Origin: Azolla caroliniana
Taxonomy: Eukaryota > Polypodiophyta
Direction: 5' to 3'
DNA length: 64,000 bases
Assembly (NCBI GenBank): GCA_043228905.1
Contig: JBHGNT010000005.1
Location: 9,920,001 to 9,984,000 of the forward strand
Shown: positions 42,612 through 52,942 of the stretch, one piece after another
Layout of the letters: every line of letters begins with the position of its first letter
Numbering within the stretch: position 1 is the first letter of the stretch
The notes under the pieces: generated by a model
Told to the model about the DNA's origin: nothing
Database searches by the model: none
The model's input: only the letters and a program-made list of their open reading frames with translations
Position numbers and translations under genes: made by a program

Positions 42612-43260
42612 TGTCGAGGTATTCCTCGCGGATGCGTGGAATGAGGCGGGACCTCGGGGGTCTTGTACCGAAGAGCAAGAGAGAAAGGAGAAGGGAAGGG
42701 ACCCACTACGTGCGAGCGTAGATCCACAGGGACAGTGCCCTTCGACACGAAGACGCGAGCGGGGAAACCAACACAGAGAGGCACGAAGGTATGTATGTAT
42801 ATATTAACAGAGACAAACAACAACAAGCACGAAGTCGGTTACAACCGAACAGGCCGGCGAACAGATGCCGATGCCTGTTCGCAAACGCTCAAAAAGAAAA
42901 GGGGTAGGTTGGAGGTGCTGCCGGAAGCACTCGGGCATTCCTCAGAGCAGCGCGAGCCTCCTGAAAACCTGCACAGAAAGAAGCTACGGAGTATTGGAAG
43001 AGAGAGAAGCCTTCCCCCAACAACCCAACATCACTTCGTCCTCTCTTACTCCGCTATCCCGTCCTCCTCCTCGTCTCCCCCCTTTTATAGGCAAGAAAGG
43101 AGCCGTTTCCCATTAACTTCCTTTCTTCCGAATCTACCTACCCAGGAACTTCTATGTACCTAATTCTCTCTTATGTACAACATAAGGCTCACGTGCATGA
43201 AGAGCCGGTTCCTATGCTCTGGTGCACCGTTTCCGCTTGTGGACGGTTTTCTTCACGACA
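42612..43260 (-). repeat. 3' LTR of B
   Basis: 649 bp from TGTCGAGGTATTCC to CTTCACGACA, ending in TGTCG...CGACA inverted ends. It differs from 48950-49598 at about 12 positions by eye. The adjacent polypurine tract is AGGTGGGGGCGGA (reverse strand, 43261-43275). Confidence 0.96.
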
Positions 43261-43275
43261 TCCGCCCCCACCTAA

Positions 43276-44280
43276 CCGCGCATCCACCGGCATGCGCCAA
43301 ATTAAGTTGGGACGGAGAAAACCCGTCCAGCCTTCATTCCCTGCCCGTCGGTTCTTCCTCGGTTTCGGATCGTTCGTCGTCGCGGTCCAGGTTAACCGGA
43401 TCCGGCTCGTCGTCGTGACACTTCTTGAATGCTTTGATCCACTTCCCAGCTACCGGTATCGCCATTCTCGTGCCGTCGAGTTCCGCCAGATGGTACGTCC
43501 TGTTGTCGTTGGCGCTTTGGACCACATAAGGCCCGAACCACCTTCTTGCGAACTTCCGTGTCGCTCGGTGCTGGTTGTCGAGGCTGCTGTCGTAAACTAG
43601 CACCCAGTCGCCTTCCTCGATCTTCTCCGGTCGGAGCCGGTGCGTTCGGTCGAACCGAGCTTTGTTCCTCATCCTTGCATCCCGAAGCTTTCCCGCAGCT
43701 TGCTCCACGTCCTCCGGCCTTCGCTCGAGCTGACGTATGCACGCCGCCAATAGTTCCTCCCGGCTCATCTCGTCTCTCCAGTCCACGGTTGCCCATGAGG
43801 AGATCGTACATTCCATTGGCATGATCGGCTTCTGCCCAAACATGAGCTCTGCCGGCATGAATCCGGTTACCGAACTGTGCGTAGTTCGGTCCGCCCACAA
43901 CGCGTAAGGCAGCAGCCGCAGCCAGTTCCCGACTTGACCTCCGCATGCCCGAACTAACGCCTTGACGATCGGTCCGTGTCCGCGCTCCACCTTCCCATTC
44001 GCCTCCGGATTGTACGCAGTGGTAAGCGAGAGCTTGACTCCTGGCCGGTCGAACAGCTCCTCGGCCTCTTCGGCGTCCAACTCCCCGCGATTAGCCACGA
44101 TCATCCCGACGCACCCGTACTGGCATATCACGTCCTCAATCAGGAACCGACATACGACCGCGGTCGTTTTGTTCTGAAGGGCTCGGCCTTCTACCTGGTT
44201 CGTCAGATCTTCCCGAGCCAGGACCAGATACCGCATCTGTCCTACTCCCATCGGCATTGTCACCAGGTCTACCATTTATT
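43276..44280 (-). pseudogene. B integrase
   Basis: The 313-codon frame starts MVDLVTMPMGVGQMRYLVLA with the first catalytic Asp; a stop immediately precedes this Met. The second catalytic position reads IVANRGELD, with Asp replaced by Asn (codon 44090-44092; copy A has Asp). The catalytic Glu is present in NPEANGKVERG. The C-terminal region has ALWADRTTHSSVTGFMPAEL, RIEEGDWVLVYDSSL-like residues and RRWFGPYVVQSANDNRTYHL, an SH3-like tail, and ends in an acidic stretch. No chromodomain is visible. Confidence 0.9.
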
Positions 44281-45487
44281 TGAAGTGGATGGTCGGAGGG
44301 TACGTAGGGTGAAGCTCGTCCCGATGTCGGACTACGGAGTGCATCTGACAGCTCTCGCAAGTGGTCACGAACCGATGCACGTCCCGGTACAGTCCCGGCC
44401 ACCAGTACTTCCCCTTTATCTTCTCGAACGTGGCCCACGTTCCTCAGTGTCCAGCCCAAGGGCTGTCGTGGTAGGCCGTCAGCAGCTCCTCCTGTTCTTC
44501 CTTCATGGCCACCACCCGGAGCGGGACGCCGTTCCTCTTCTTCGGGTGCTTCCATAAGTATCCGTCCCGGAGAAAGAATCGGTATGCTTTCTTCCGGATC
44601 CGGTTGGCCTCGTCTCTCGTCCATGACGCATCCGGCGTCACTGTCCTCAAGAAACCACCGATCTGTAGCCACTCGCCGTCGTACTTGCTCTCGTCGAAGT
44701 CGTTAAGTGTCGGAGTGCTCGTCCCATCGGTCGTCACGTACGCTGCTCCGAAGAAGTCCACGCCGACTTCTTCGTCCTCCGAAACCATGTCGCCCTTGTC
44801 ATCAACCCTCGCCCTCGAAAGCATGTCGGCCATGGCGTTGTCTTTTCCGGAAATGTGTCGTATTTCCGGGTCCAGGGACTTGATGTACGCTATCCACCTG
44901 AGCATCGCCAGGTCCGGTGTCGCGCATCCGGAAACCATGCCGAGAATTGGCAGGCAATCCGTCTCGATAATCACTTCTGTCCCGATCAGGTAGTCTTTGT
45001 CGGCCTTTACTGCCGAAACGATACCCCAGAGTTCGCGTTTAACCTGGGCGTACCCTCGTTGTCGCTCACTGAGGACCTTTGCGCCGAATCGGATCGGGAA
45101 CCGAATGCCGTCCTCGTTTTCTTGGTTGACGACCCATCCGATCCCGGTCGGACTCGTATCCACCGTTATGTATACCGGGGTACCCTTCTCGTAGACAGCC
45201 TTCCGGAGCGCCAGTGCTGCCGCAAGAGCTTCCTTCAGCTTTCGGACCGACTCCGTGTGCTCGTCCCGCCACTCGAATTTTCGCCCCTTCTTCAGCAACC
45301 CGTATAGCGGTTCCGCAACGTGGGCGTAATGCGGGATCCATATGTGGTAGAATGCGCATGCCCCCAAGAACCTCTGAACTTCCGTAACCGAGCTACAGTC
45401 GGTCTTCATCGCGGAGATGGCTTCTACCTTTGCCGGAGACGGCTTCCGGCCATATGGTCCACATAGGTGTCCGACCACCAAGATTTC
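44281..45487 (-). pseudogene. B RT thumb, RNase H and integrase zinc domain
   Basis: The frame opens VVGHLCGPYGRKPSPAKVEA after a stop (TAA, 45488-45490). It continues with FLGACAFYHIWIPHYAHVAE, then RNase H: YITVDTSPTGIGWVVNQENE (catalytic Asp), GAKVLSERQRGYAQVKRELW (Glu), VIIETDCLPILGMVSG (Asp) and ADMLSRARV. The integrase zinc domain (YHDSPWAGH) follows and meets a stop at about 44444. Sequence to 44281 keeps coding (ATFEKIKGKYWWPGLYRDV-type residues) up to the stop before integrase. Confidence 0.9.
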
Positions 45488-46693
45488 TTATTGCCCGAAG
45501 GCCGATTTCTCCCCAGAGAAGGTGAGCCTCGCACCCTCTAGCCTTTGTAGCACCCTCTCGCAGTCGTCGATGTGTGTTGCCACGAATCGCCGGCATCCGT
45601 CCGGCCCGAGTGTCTCGTCCTTCTCTTCCACTGGGCACCCCTTTATCGGGATGTCGTCTAGAAATGGCATGGTGACGTCCGGGATGCAATCCCTCAGTAC
45701 CTTGTTCATTGCATTCACCATGTGGGCCACCGAGTTGGTCCCTCCTTGTGGCAGGGTACACATTCGCACTAGGCCGAGGGGAGTTCGCATCGTCATAATG
45801 TCTCTGCTCTCCACGGCTAGCTGGAACTGGTCGTACCCCGAGTACAGATCACCGACCGAATAAATCGACCTTCCGGTGAAGGCCTCCGCGAACTCGTCTA
45901 TGGTCGGTCCGATTCCTGCGTTCCGAATGGTCACTCTGTTGACCGGCTGCAATTCTTGAATGAAGCGCAATGTTCCGTTTTTCTTTAGTACGGTAAACCA
46001 TCGGTTCGAGTATGGGGCACTTGACGGTTCGAGAATGCCCATATCGACTTTCTGCCTCAATAGCTCCATCAACTTCGGGATGTGAGCTCTCGGTACTGGA
46101 ATCGGCTTGAGATTCCACGGCACATGCGGTACCATGAATATCACCATCGGCTCCACGATTGTCGGGTCTACGCACCCGATCTCTCCCGGTGAGAATGTGA
46201 AGGCTTTCCCGTGCCTTTCGAGCATTCTCCGAAACCGGTCTTCTTCCGCCGGCAGTAGGAACCCGCCCCCACCGATTTTGAGCTCCCGGAGCATCCCGTC
46301 GGTGAAGGTGTGTCCTATGCAGACCGGATCTCGTAAACTGGGGTCCGACGCAACCCCTCTGATTCGGGATTCGCTGCCCTCCGGTAAGGGTGCCACGACT
46401 GGCCTTACCTTCCAGTCCACAGTCTTGTACTTCGTGCTAACTCGGGCCGTCTGATCCGACCCCAGCCCCTGATTGAAGTTCGCGATGACTTCGTACATCT
46501 CTTCGGAACATACCGGTATCGTCCGGTCTTCGTTAAGGTCTTCTCCGGCTACCTTCCTCAGCATTCCCAAGGTGTCGTCGAAGGAGACCACCTCCACGGC
46601 TCCGCTGATTTCCTCGTCCGGGCCGAGAACTCCGCACGCTCGAAGTCGCACTTCCGCCCTTGCCTTTTCTTGGCCAACGATGCCGACTGTCAT
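45488..46693 (-). CDS. B protease-RT linker and reverse transcriptase
   Basis: A 401-codon open frame. Residues 1-150 are the acidic linker. RT follows: MGILEPSSAPYSNRWFTVLK, LRFIQELQPVNRVTIRNAGI, YSVGDLYSGYDQFQLAVES (first Asp), LPQGGTNSVAHMVNAMNKVL and VTMPFLDDIPIKG (FLDD pair intact), then the template-grip region to FSGEKSAFGQ and a stop. The catalytic residues are all present. The stop truncates the polyprotein before RNase H. Confidence 0.92.
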   Translation of the reverse strand: MTVGIVGQEKARAEVRLRACGVLGPDEEISGAVEVVSFDDTLGMLRKVAGEDLNEDRTIPVCSEEMYEVIANFNQGLGSDQTARVSTKYKTVDWKVRPVVAPLPEGSESRIRGVASDPSLRDPVCIGHTFTDGMLRELKIGGGGFLLPAEEDRFRRMLERHGKAFTFSPGEIGCVDPTIVEPMVIFMVPHVPWNLKPIPVPRAHIPKLMELLRQKVDMGILEPSSAPYSNRWFTVLKKNGTLRFIQELQPVNRVTIRNAGIGPTIDEFAEAFTGRSIYSVGDLYSGYDQFQLAVESRDIMTMRTPLGLVRMCTLPQGGTNSVAHMVNAMNKVLRDCIPDVTMPFLDDIPIKGCPVEEKDETLGPDGCRRFVATHIDDCERVLQRLEGARLTFSGEKSAFGQ

Positions 46694-46724
46694 ACACCCT
46701 CCGTTGTTGGAGAAGCAAAAAAAT

Positions 46725-47792
46725 TTACCTATCGTACAGCTGTGGGGTCTTTCCCGAGTGTCCGGACTGTCTCGGCCCCACGCCTTGGCAGCCCTCTCTA
46801 AAAATCCTCCCGGTTCTCGCCACCGAGGATTCGCGGTTTCGCTCGTGGTTCGGTCGCACCATCAGAAATTGGACCGAATGGCGCCCGTCCTGGCTTTTGA
46901 CCCTCGCGTAGGCCGAACTGTTGTCCAGCACCTTGGTCTCCATCCACTCCGCCGTGATGTATGGCTCCCCTAATATGATCGGGTGCGAGGACGTCTCCTG
47001 TACGAAGAAGTGCTGGTCAATCTCGACGTCGCCGATCTTGACTCGCACGTTCGGGCAGGCCCCATGCAGTTCCTCGGTGGCGCGCGTCGCCGCCCGTATC
47101 TTCCACCCGTGCTTGGTGTTGATCGGCCACTTTCCCTTCTTATAGAAGTCCATGGACATCAGGTTTATTTCCGAACCGTGGTCCACCAGTGCCACCACCG
47201 GTTCCTGAACATCTCTGATCTTTACCGGGGTCTCCGTGGTCGCTCGGGCCCAGTACGGCCTTGAATAGTGGCTCTCCGCCCACTCATCTTCCAATGCCAT
47301 GTCGTGGATGTGCGTCGTCTGCACCTCCACCGGTCTTTCCGGTTCCGTCTCCGTCGACAGCCTCTTCCGTTTCACCAGGTCCACAATGGAGTCGTGGAAC
47401 TCCTTCTTGGCGATCCCTAGCACCTCCCGCAATGACAGCTCCACTTTGCTGTCGGGGATCCGTTCTTCTAGGAGCTTTCGTAGGTCCGTGGTCCTTTCTA
47501 TTTCCGTCCCCAATCGGTATCCGCCCTTCCTGGGGTTATCTTGCGCGCTGGACCCACCGACTTCGTTCCGTCGTTGCCCGAATCGGGTCTCGTATCGCTG
47601 TGAGGGCCCGGCCGCTCCGGCTTTCCCCACTCGTTTGTCTTCTACTAGAGGCTCGTAGTTCCGGCAGGCGGCTTCTACGAAGCCCGTCTTCTCCTCGACC
47701 GGGTCGCTCCACCCGGTTATTTCCCGGACCCGTCTCTCAGCGCGGTTCGCTTCATCTTTCCTCAGTCGTGCGCCGGTGAGGCCTTCCAGCAT
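46725..47792 (-). CDS. B protease (D-H-G type) with flanking linkers
   Basis: A 355-codon frame. The first 190 residues are a charged linker (LREVLGIAKKEFHDSIVDLV). The protease follows, with VVALVDHGSEINLMS (catalytic Asp codon 47181-47183), GKWPINTKHGWKIRAA, DVEIDQHFFVQETSSHPIIL and GEPYITAEWMETKVLD. The DHG triplet matches copy A. The tail is Arg/Gly-rich and ends at 46725, overlapping the next frame slightly. Confidence 0.88.
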   Translation of the reverse strand: MLEGLTGARLRKDEANRAERRVREITGWSDPVEEKTGFVEAACRNYEPLVEDKRVGKAGAAGPSQRYETRFGQRRNEVGGSSAQDNPRKGGYRLGTEIERTTDLRKLLEERIPDSKVELSLREVLGIAKKEFHDSIVDLVKRKRLSTETEPERPVEVQTTHIHDMALEDEWAESHYSRPYWARATTETPVKIRDVQEPVVALVDHGSEINLMSMDFYKKGKWPINTKHGWKIRAATRATEELHGACPNVRVKIGDVEIDQHFFVQETSSHPIILGEPYITAEWMETKVLDNSSAYARVKSQDGRHSVQFLMVRPNHERNRESSVARTGRIFREGCQGVGPRQSGHSGKTPQLYDR

Positions 47793-48933
47793 TGCCGACC
47801 AGAATCCGTCTTTGCTCTCCTTTCGGGCCTCGCTGCCCCCGACCCGAGTAGTGGATGGCCTCCACGTGTCGGGCCGCTGCCTCTTCCATCAGCCTCTTCA
47901 TACCTCCTCGCCCATCGTTTCGGTTTAGGGCCCTTCTGGTATTGCCAGCATGCACCCGGCCTTACCACAGGTACACCACCTGGTTCCTCAACGCCTCTGC
48001 GAAATCGCCGCAATCCTTCCGAATGTGGCCGACCTCGTCGCACCACATGCACCTGTTCCCTGCTGTCGGCCGTCGGTCACGAGCCGGTTCGCCGCCTTCC
48101 CTTCGAGTCTGGGCGATCTGGAGATCCTTTATCGCCCGTGTCAACTCCTCCAGTGCTACTCCTCCGGACGAGTCATTGACCATGCCGGTCGAAGCTGAAC
48201 CGGTTTCGAGCCACTCCCGGGTCTTTGCCCTTTGCCCTTGCGGTGCCGGTTCAAGCCTCCTTGCTGTGACAGAGCCCGCACCGGCCGCCCCGTTGTCAGC
48301 CCATTCTCGCCGTTTGTCGAAACGGCCATAGACTCTCTTAACCGCAGCCGAGTCGGTCGTCAGTCCGTCTTCGGTTTCCAGCAAGGAGCCGACTTGATCC
48401 CGGTCCTGCTCGTCCACTGACTTGACGAACAGTAGGACCCGGCTCGTATCCAGAACGGTTCGGTCAAGCGCCGAAAGGCGCGCAAAGCGTTCCTCAAACT
48501 CCCAGAGGAGTGCCGACGCGTTTCTTCCCTTGCCGGGGGACTCCACCCATCCCATGAAGTCCCGTTTCGAAAGCCGGAGCGCGTCGTCCAGCCCGTATTT
48601 TTCTAGGAGTCGGCCTTCGAACTCCTCCCAGGTACGGCTCTCCGCCCGTACCTCGAGCACCTCCGCATGGATGCTCGGCATCGCCACTCGAGGGAACCCG
48701 GCAAGACGCCTCTCTTCCGGAATGTCCCGCATTAGCATTTCTGCCCCGTAGGACGCCAAATACTTCGTAGCATCCTTTCCGCTGAACCGGCCGATCGTAC
48801 CGATGACCACCTCAATGGCTCTGTCGAGGGCGCCGGTGCCCTCGCGTGCGCTCAATATCCGATCCACGGCCGAAGCCATGGCCTCCGCAAGATCTGACCC
48901 CTTCATCTTCTGCTCTTCTGCCGCCTCCTTCAC
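47793..48933 (-). CDS. B Gag
   Basis: From Met at 48933 the frame runs 323 codons. It has an acidic/basic N terminus, a capsid-like core (IGTIGRFSGKDATKYLASYG, RTWEEFEGRLLEKYGLDDAL, FVKSVDEQDRDQVGSLL), and a CCHC zinc knuckle (CMWCDEVGHIRKDC), ending VVYLW at 47962. Coding resemblance continues past this stop (GGMKRLMEEAAARHVEAIHY) in another frame toward protease. Gag forms the particle and packages element RNA. The start lies 13 bases downstream of the primer-binding site region, which supports it. Confidence 0.9.
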
Positions 48934-48946
48934 GTCGGGTTCACCA
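48929..48946 (-). other. B primer-binding site
   Basis: The reverse strand reads TGGTGAACCCGACGTGAA three bases inside the 5' LTR. It is identical to the site at 59862-59879 and one base different from that of A. Confidence 0.9.
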
Positions 48947-48949
48947 AGA

Positions 48950-49598
48950 TGTCGAGGTATTCCTCACGGATGCGTGGAATGAGGCGGGACCTCGGGGGTC
49001 TTGTACCGACGAGCAAGAGAGAAAGGAGAAGGGAAGGGACCCACTACGTGCAAGCGTAGATCCACAGGGACAGTGCCCTTCGACACGAAGACGCGAGCGG
49101 GGAAACCAACACAGAGAGGCACGAAGGTATGTATGTATATATTAACAGAGACAAACAACAACAAGCACGAAGTCGGTTACAACCGAACAGGCCGGCGAAC
49201 AGATGCCGATGCCTGTTCGCAAACGCTCAAAAAGAAAAGGGGTAGGTTGGAGGTGCTGCCAGAAGCACTCGGGCATTCCTCAGAGCAGCGCGAGCCTCCC
49301 GAAAACCTGCACAGAAAGAAGCTATGGAGTATTGGAAGAGAGAGAAGCCTTCCCCCAACAACCCAACAGCACTTCGTCCTCTCTTACTCCGCTATCCCGT
49401 CCTCCTCCTCGTCTCCCCCCTTTTATAGGCAAGAAAGGAGCCGTTTCCCATTAACTTCCTTTCTTCCGAATCTACCTACCCAGGAACTTCTATGTACCTA
49501 ATTCTCTCTTATGTACAACATAAGGCACACGTGCATGAAGAGCTAGTTCCTACGCTCCGGTGCACCGTTTCCGCTTGTGGACGGTTTTCTTCACGACA
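48950..49598 (-). repeat. 5' LTR of B
   Basis: 649 bp, same length as the 3' LTR. The reverse-strand TATA box CTATAAAAGG at 49419-49428 is the likely promoter for the element. An opposite-strand open frame of 166 codons occurs in both LTRs but has no recognised motif. Confidence 0.96.
49419..49428 (-). promoter_or_regulatory. TATA box of B 5' LTR
   Basis: CTATAAAAGG on the reverse strand, preceded by a C-rich tract. Transcription would start ~30 bases lower and run through gag-pol. Confidence 0.7.
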
Positions 49599-49934
49599 AC
49601 GGACTCGAGCCTCGATCGACGTCCCATACCACCGCCGTGGCGTTGAGTCGTACTTGGTGTTGTTGCGCTCGCTACAAGAGTTGACCCACCACAAGACAGA
49701 GTCTCGACGTAGTCAACAAGATAATGAAATGAGGGTAGCTAGGCCTCTATTTATAGCGATACCCAAGGCCCCCAGCCATGTTCACACTTGGCCTAATGGG
49801 TTGTCTCAATCCCGAGGATTTAAAAGTAATCCTCACCTTCTTTACACTCTCGTTTAACCCTCACACTTATCCATGTGTATAGAATACTATGGTAAATTCT
49901 TACCACAGGATATTATATGGTCATGCCCGTAACA
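49599..49934 (-). repeat. 5' LTR of G, part 2
   Basis: After the duplicated ACGG (49599-49602) the sequence resumes the G LTR to CCCGTAACA at 49934. It includes a TATA box (CTATAAATAGAGG, ~49743-49756). CCGGC at 49935-49939 is the G target duplication. Confidence 0.93.
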
Positions 49935-50190
49935 CCGGCTCTACTGTGATTGTGGAAGTGCCATCCACCTTGCAAAGAACGCAACCTACCATTCCCGGAC
50001 GAAACATATCCAATGGAGGTACCATTAGATCCGGGAGAGAGTAGAAGATCAAGAGTTCGTGTTGTCGAAGATCCACACCGAGGAGAACAGGTCGGATATG
50101 CTGACCAAGGTGTTGACGACCGACAAGCTAGACGTGTGCCGAAAGAGGATTAGGCTAACGAGACATCCCATGCCGAAGTGAAGGGGGAGA
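49935..50190 (+). pseudogene. Copia E RNase H C-terminal part and polypurine tract
   Basis: Resumes the frame broken at 35965: CDCGSAIHLAKNATYHSRTK and HIQWRYH, a stop, then FVLSKIHTEENRSDMLTKVL, the standard C-terminal copia RNase H motif. The polypurine tract AAGGGGGAGA lies at 50181-50190. Confidence 0.9.
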
Positions 50191-50191
50191 T

Positions 50192-50431
50192 TGTTGGGAA
50201 ATCGGTCCCTCCGGATGGGATCCAATTATAAATGAAGAGATCCGGAAACCAGATCGGATGGACCCGGTGAGCCGGAAGTGAAGACATATTGTAAATAGGT
50301 TTTGAGTAAGCCTATTGAGGCTATATTTGTAAATAACCCTAAGTTCATATAAGTATAAATATGACTTAGGCCAATCACTTTTACGTAGTAGTGGTGGTTG
50401 TCATATTGTTGTATGTGCATAACTACTGTAT

Positions 50432-50476
<45 letters not shown>

Positions 50477-50700
50477 CAGAGTGATACTTTGTTGTAACCA
50501 CCGGCTGGCGAAGATACAGAGCTCAAGGTCATTGCCCTCGAGTCTCTGTATGTACCTTTCTTATATAGGGATAGTTTGGAGTCTGTGGGCTCCCGTGGTT
50601 TTTCGCATTAGGGTTTTCCACGTAAATATTTTGTGTACCCTCTCCTTCCCGTTTTTGTGTTTCATTCCCATTTCTGGGATTCAAGACTCGGTTGTGGCCG
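50192..50700 (+). repeat. 3' LTR of copia E (right end approximate)
   Basis: Starts TGTTGGGAAATCGGTCCCTC after the polypurine tract. TATA-like GTATAAATATG lies near 50354 and a GA microsatellite at 50437-50474. The right end is unclear: TGTCATAGTTCGACATCT occurs twice (about 50708 and 50758). A related LTR start lies at 63891. Confidence 0.78.
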
Positions 50701-50739
50701 GGCAAGTGTCATAGTTCGACATCTGGGATTTCACTTCGA

Positions 50740-51250
50740 TCAGGCTCGTCTCTTCTAGTGTCATAGTTCGACATCTTCTTCTTCTCCTTTTCCATGCGTG
50801 TCATCCAGTTGACCATTCCGGCTCAACCAGTTCGGATTTGGTCCACTAATCTAGAGAGAGGTTAGACTATCTGACTGTTCGGATTCCATGACACTTCTCT
50901 CTGTTTCGGATTACACTGGATCATCAACAGCAATCCGCTCGGACTCGGGTGGAGAGAAGTACCAGGATGCCGATTCATCGAAAACGACATCTCGGCTAAC
51001 TCAAACTACTTTCGATCGGGGGTTATAACACTTATAACCCTTCTGTTCATCCGAATAGCCAACGAGAATGCAATTTTCAGCTTTCGCAACTAACCTCCTC
51101 CGTTTTTCCTTCGGTACATGCACATATGCAATGCTACCGAAAAGCCGAAGGTGTGCCAAATTCGGCCTTCATTCGAAATACAGTTCGTGCGGTCACACCT
51201 TTGTCCTGAGTCAGATATTCGATTCTAGATGTAGACGACTGTCCGAATCA
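50740..51250 (-). pseudogene. Copia F1 integrase C-terminal remnant
   Basis: Reverse-strand words such as MPKFYWAEVIRTVVYI near 51250 and, in shifting frames, LFGSIAYVHVP-, CILVGYSDEQKGYKCYN- and DVVFDESASWYF-like residues mark the copia integrase C-terminus. The coding signal fades near 50740; RT and RNase H are absent. Confidence 0.68.
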
Positions 51251-52101
51251 CTTCGGCCCAATAAAATTTGGGCATGCTTTTCTCCCCAAGCATCGCCCTT
51301 GCCGACTCTACCAGCGTTCTGCTCCGGTGTGTATCTGCAGGAGAATTCCCATCGAATTCCCTTTGTCTGCAGATAGCTCCGACTCTTCTCGTTGGGGAAT
51401 GGTAGCCTATCCTGCTTCCCGAGTTGGCAAGCTTCACATATTTGGCCTTTTCGGCCATTGAACTTCGGCAGTCCGGAAACCACGTGTTTCAACTGCAGCT
51501 CATGAAGCTTCCAAAAATTGATGTGGATGATCCACTTGTGCCACAAGTCGATGTTCAACTTGACCTTCTGCCCTTTCGCAAACATAGCGGTGCTGATTTC
51601 GTTTGTGTCGAGGATGAACATCCTCCCGTCCTGGCACCCTTGCATGATGACTTGGACCTCTTCTTCGATGAAGCACCCGAGGTGCATGAACCGAACCTTC
51701 ATCCCTTGATCGACAATCTGTTCGACTAACACCAGATTCTTTGTGATTGTCAGGATGTGCAAGACATTCATAAGCTTTCCCTTCTTCCCGACATGGTTGA
51801 GGGGAACGTCACCGATGTGCTCGATGGTATGCGGAGTGTCGTCTCCGATTTCGACCACCTTTGACGCTCTGGAATCAATGTACCATACCTCGTTCGGTTT
51901 CGAGGAGTTTGTCTTCATCGAGTTAGCCTTGTGTTTCATCACAAAGGTTGGGCCCAATCCATTTCTGGAACCGGATCCTTCCGGTCCTTCCTCGTAGTGT
52001 GAGCTTTGCCGTCTTCCCCAACCGGCCTTGCCGGATCCGAATTTGTCTGAATCGGCGTGCTTCTTCCAACACTCGCTCTCTCTGTGGCCCTTTCCGGCCA
52101 T
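51211..52101 (-). pseudogene. Copia F1 zinc knuckle, protease region and integrase (deleted core)
   Basis: Starts in a degraded knuckle (GKGHRESECWKKHADSDKFG). The protease block reads EVWYIDSRASKVVEIGDDTP, where the catalytic Asp-Ser-Gly is Asp-Ser-Arg. Next come ILTITKNLVLVEQIVDQGMK, HKWIIHINFWKLHELQLKHV and CEACQLGKQDRLPF (GAG-pre-integrase). The frame then jumps from FPNEKSRS to YLQTKGIRWEFSCRYTPEQN, so the first two integrase Asp residues have been deleted. Confidence 0.85.
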
Positions 52102-52211
52102 AATACCAACTTTCCGTTGTGGTCTTCTCTTGCCGGTTTCCGTCGCCGCTTTACTCCCCCTACTTCCGGAGGGTCCGGAACTGTTGTCGGCATCATCCTT
52201 GTGCCTTCAGT

Positions 52212-52845
52212 TTAGCTTTTGTGGGCTGCTTCTACCACGTGCCAATCCCCCTCCGTGTACAACATCTTATTGTTGGTGTGCGTGCTCATTGACGCACACA
52301 CGCGGTTCTCCTCTATTAGGAGCATCAATTGTAAGTCGAAAAACGAGGGTGTATTCTCCCTTGTACAGACCGCCGTCTGGAATGCTCCAAACTTTGACGC
52401 CAAGCCCCCGAGACAATCTTGCACCATCTCATCTTCCTTGACGGTTACGTTGATAGAGGTAAGTAAGTCGCAGATGTCTTTGATTCGGGCTGTGTAGTCG
52501 GCCACTGACATGTCTCTCTGTCGGACATTGCTCAACTCCTATCGGAGTTGCAGCGAAAACCTTTTTCAGGTGTCCCCAAGCTTCATTCGGCGTCTTGGCC
52601 TCCCGGATATGGCTGAACAACTGATCTTCGACACTAGAGGCAAAGCAGTACATAACTCTGCTTGCCGCTTGTTCCCAAGTTGAGAAGTCCCTATGTGCCG
52701 CATCAGGTGCCGTATTGTTGGCTTCGTCGAAATAACTCCAATAACCATGCCTCAACAAGTATTGGTGCATCTTGTACGACCAACATATATAGTTGGATCT
52801 ATTGAGCTTCTCCGTCGAAAGCGAGCTAGCCATTCCTCGGTCCAT
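52212..52845 (-). pseudogene. Copia F1 Gag
   Basis: Begins MDRGMASSLSTEKLNRSNYI, then CWSYKMHQYLLRHGYW and FSTWEQAASRVMYCFASSVE, the UBN2-type Gag of plant copia elements. A frame change near 52530 leads to RQRDMSVADYTARIKDICDL, VKEDEMVQDCLGGLASKFG and FFDLQLMLLIEENR. Similar in sequence to F2 at 58.5 kb. Confidence 0.88.
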
Positions 52846-52923
52846 ATTTTTCTTTAGTCTGTTCTTTACCGGGTGTGAGGGTTTGTCTTCAGAAAAACGC
52901 TTCTCGGCTATAGAGGTTCTAAA

Positions 52924-52942
52924 CCATCGCGCTCTAATACCA
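52924..52942 (-). other. F1 primer-binding site
   Basis: The reverse strand reads TGGTATTAGAGCGCGATGG immediately after the LTR, an initiator-Met-tRNA-type site. Confidence 0.85.

Larger units (their letters stand above)
42612..49598 (-). mobile_element. Gypsy B, full-length (~6.99 kb)
   Basis: Two 649-bp LTRs, primer-binding site, gag, protease, RT, RNase H, integrase and polypurine tract are all present on the reverse strand. ACGG at 42608-42611 and 49599-49602 is the target duplication. Its target was the 5' LTR of G. The higher G+C content distinguishes B from its surroundings. It is the youngest layer of the nest. Confidence 0.95.

Noticed and set aside
42663-43163. 166-codon forward frame in the B 3' LTR, repeated at 49001-49501
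   Set aside because: It occurs in both LTRs only because they are copies; it is opposite to the element, with no motif and low-complexity composition.
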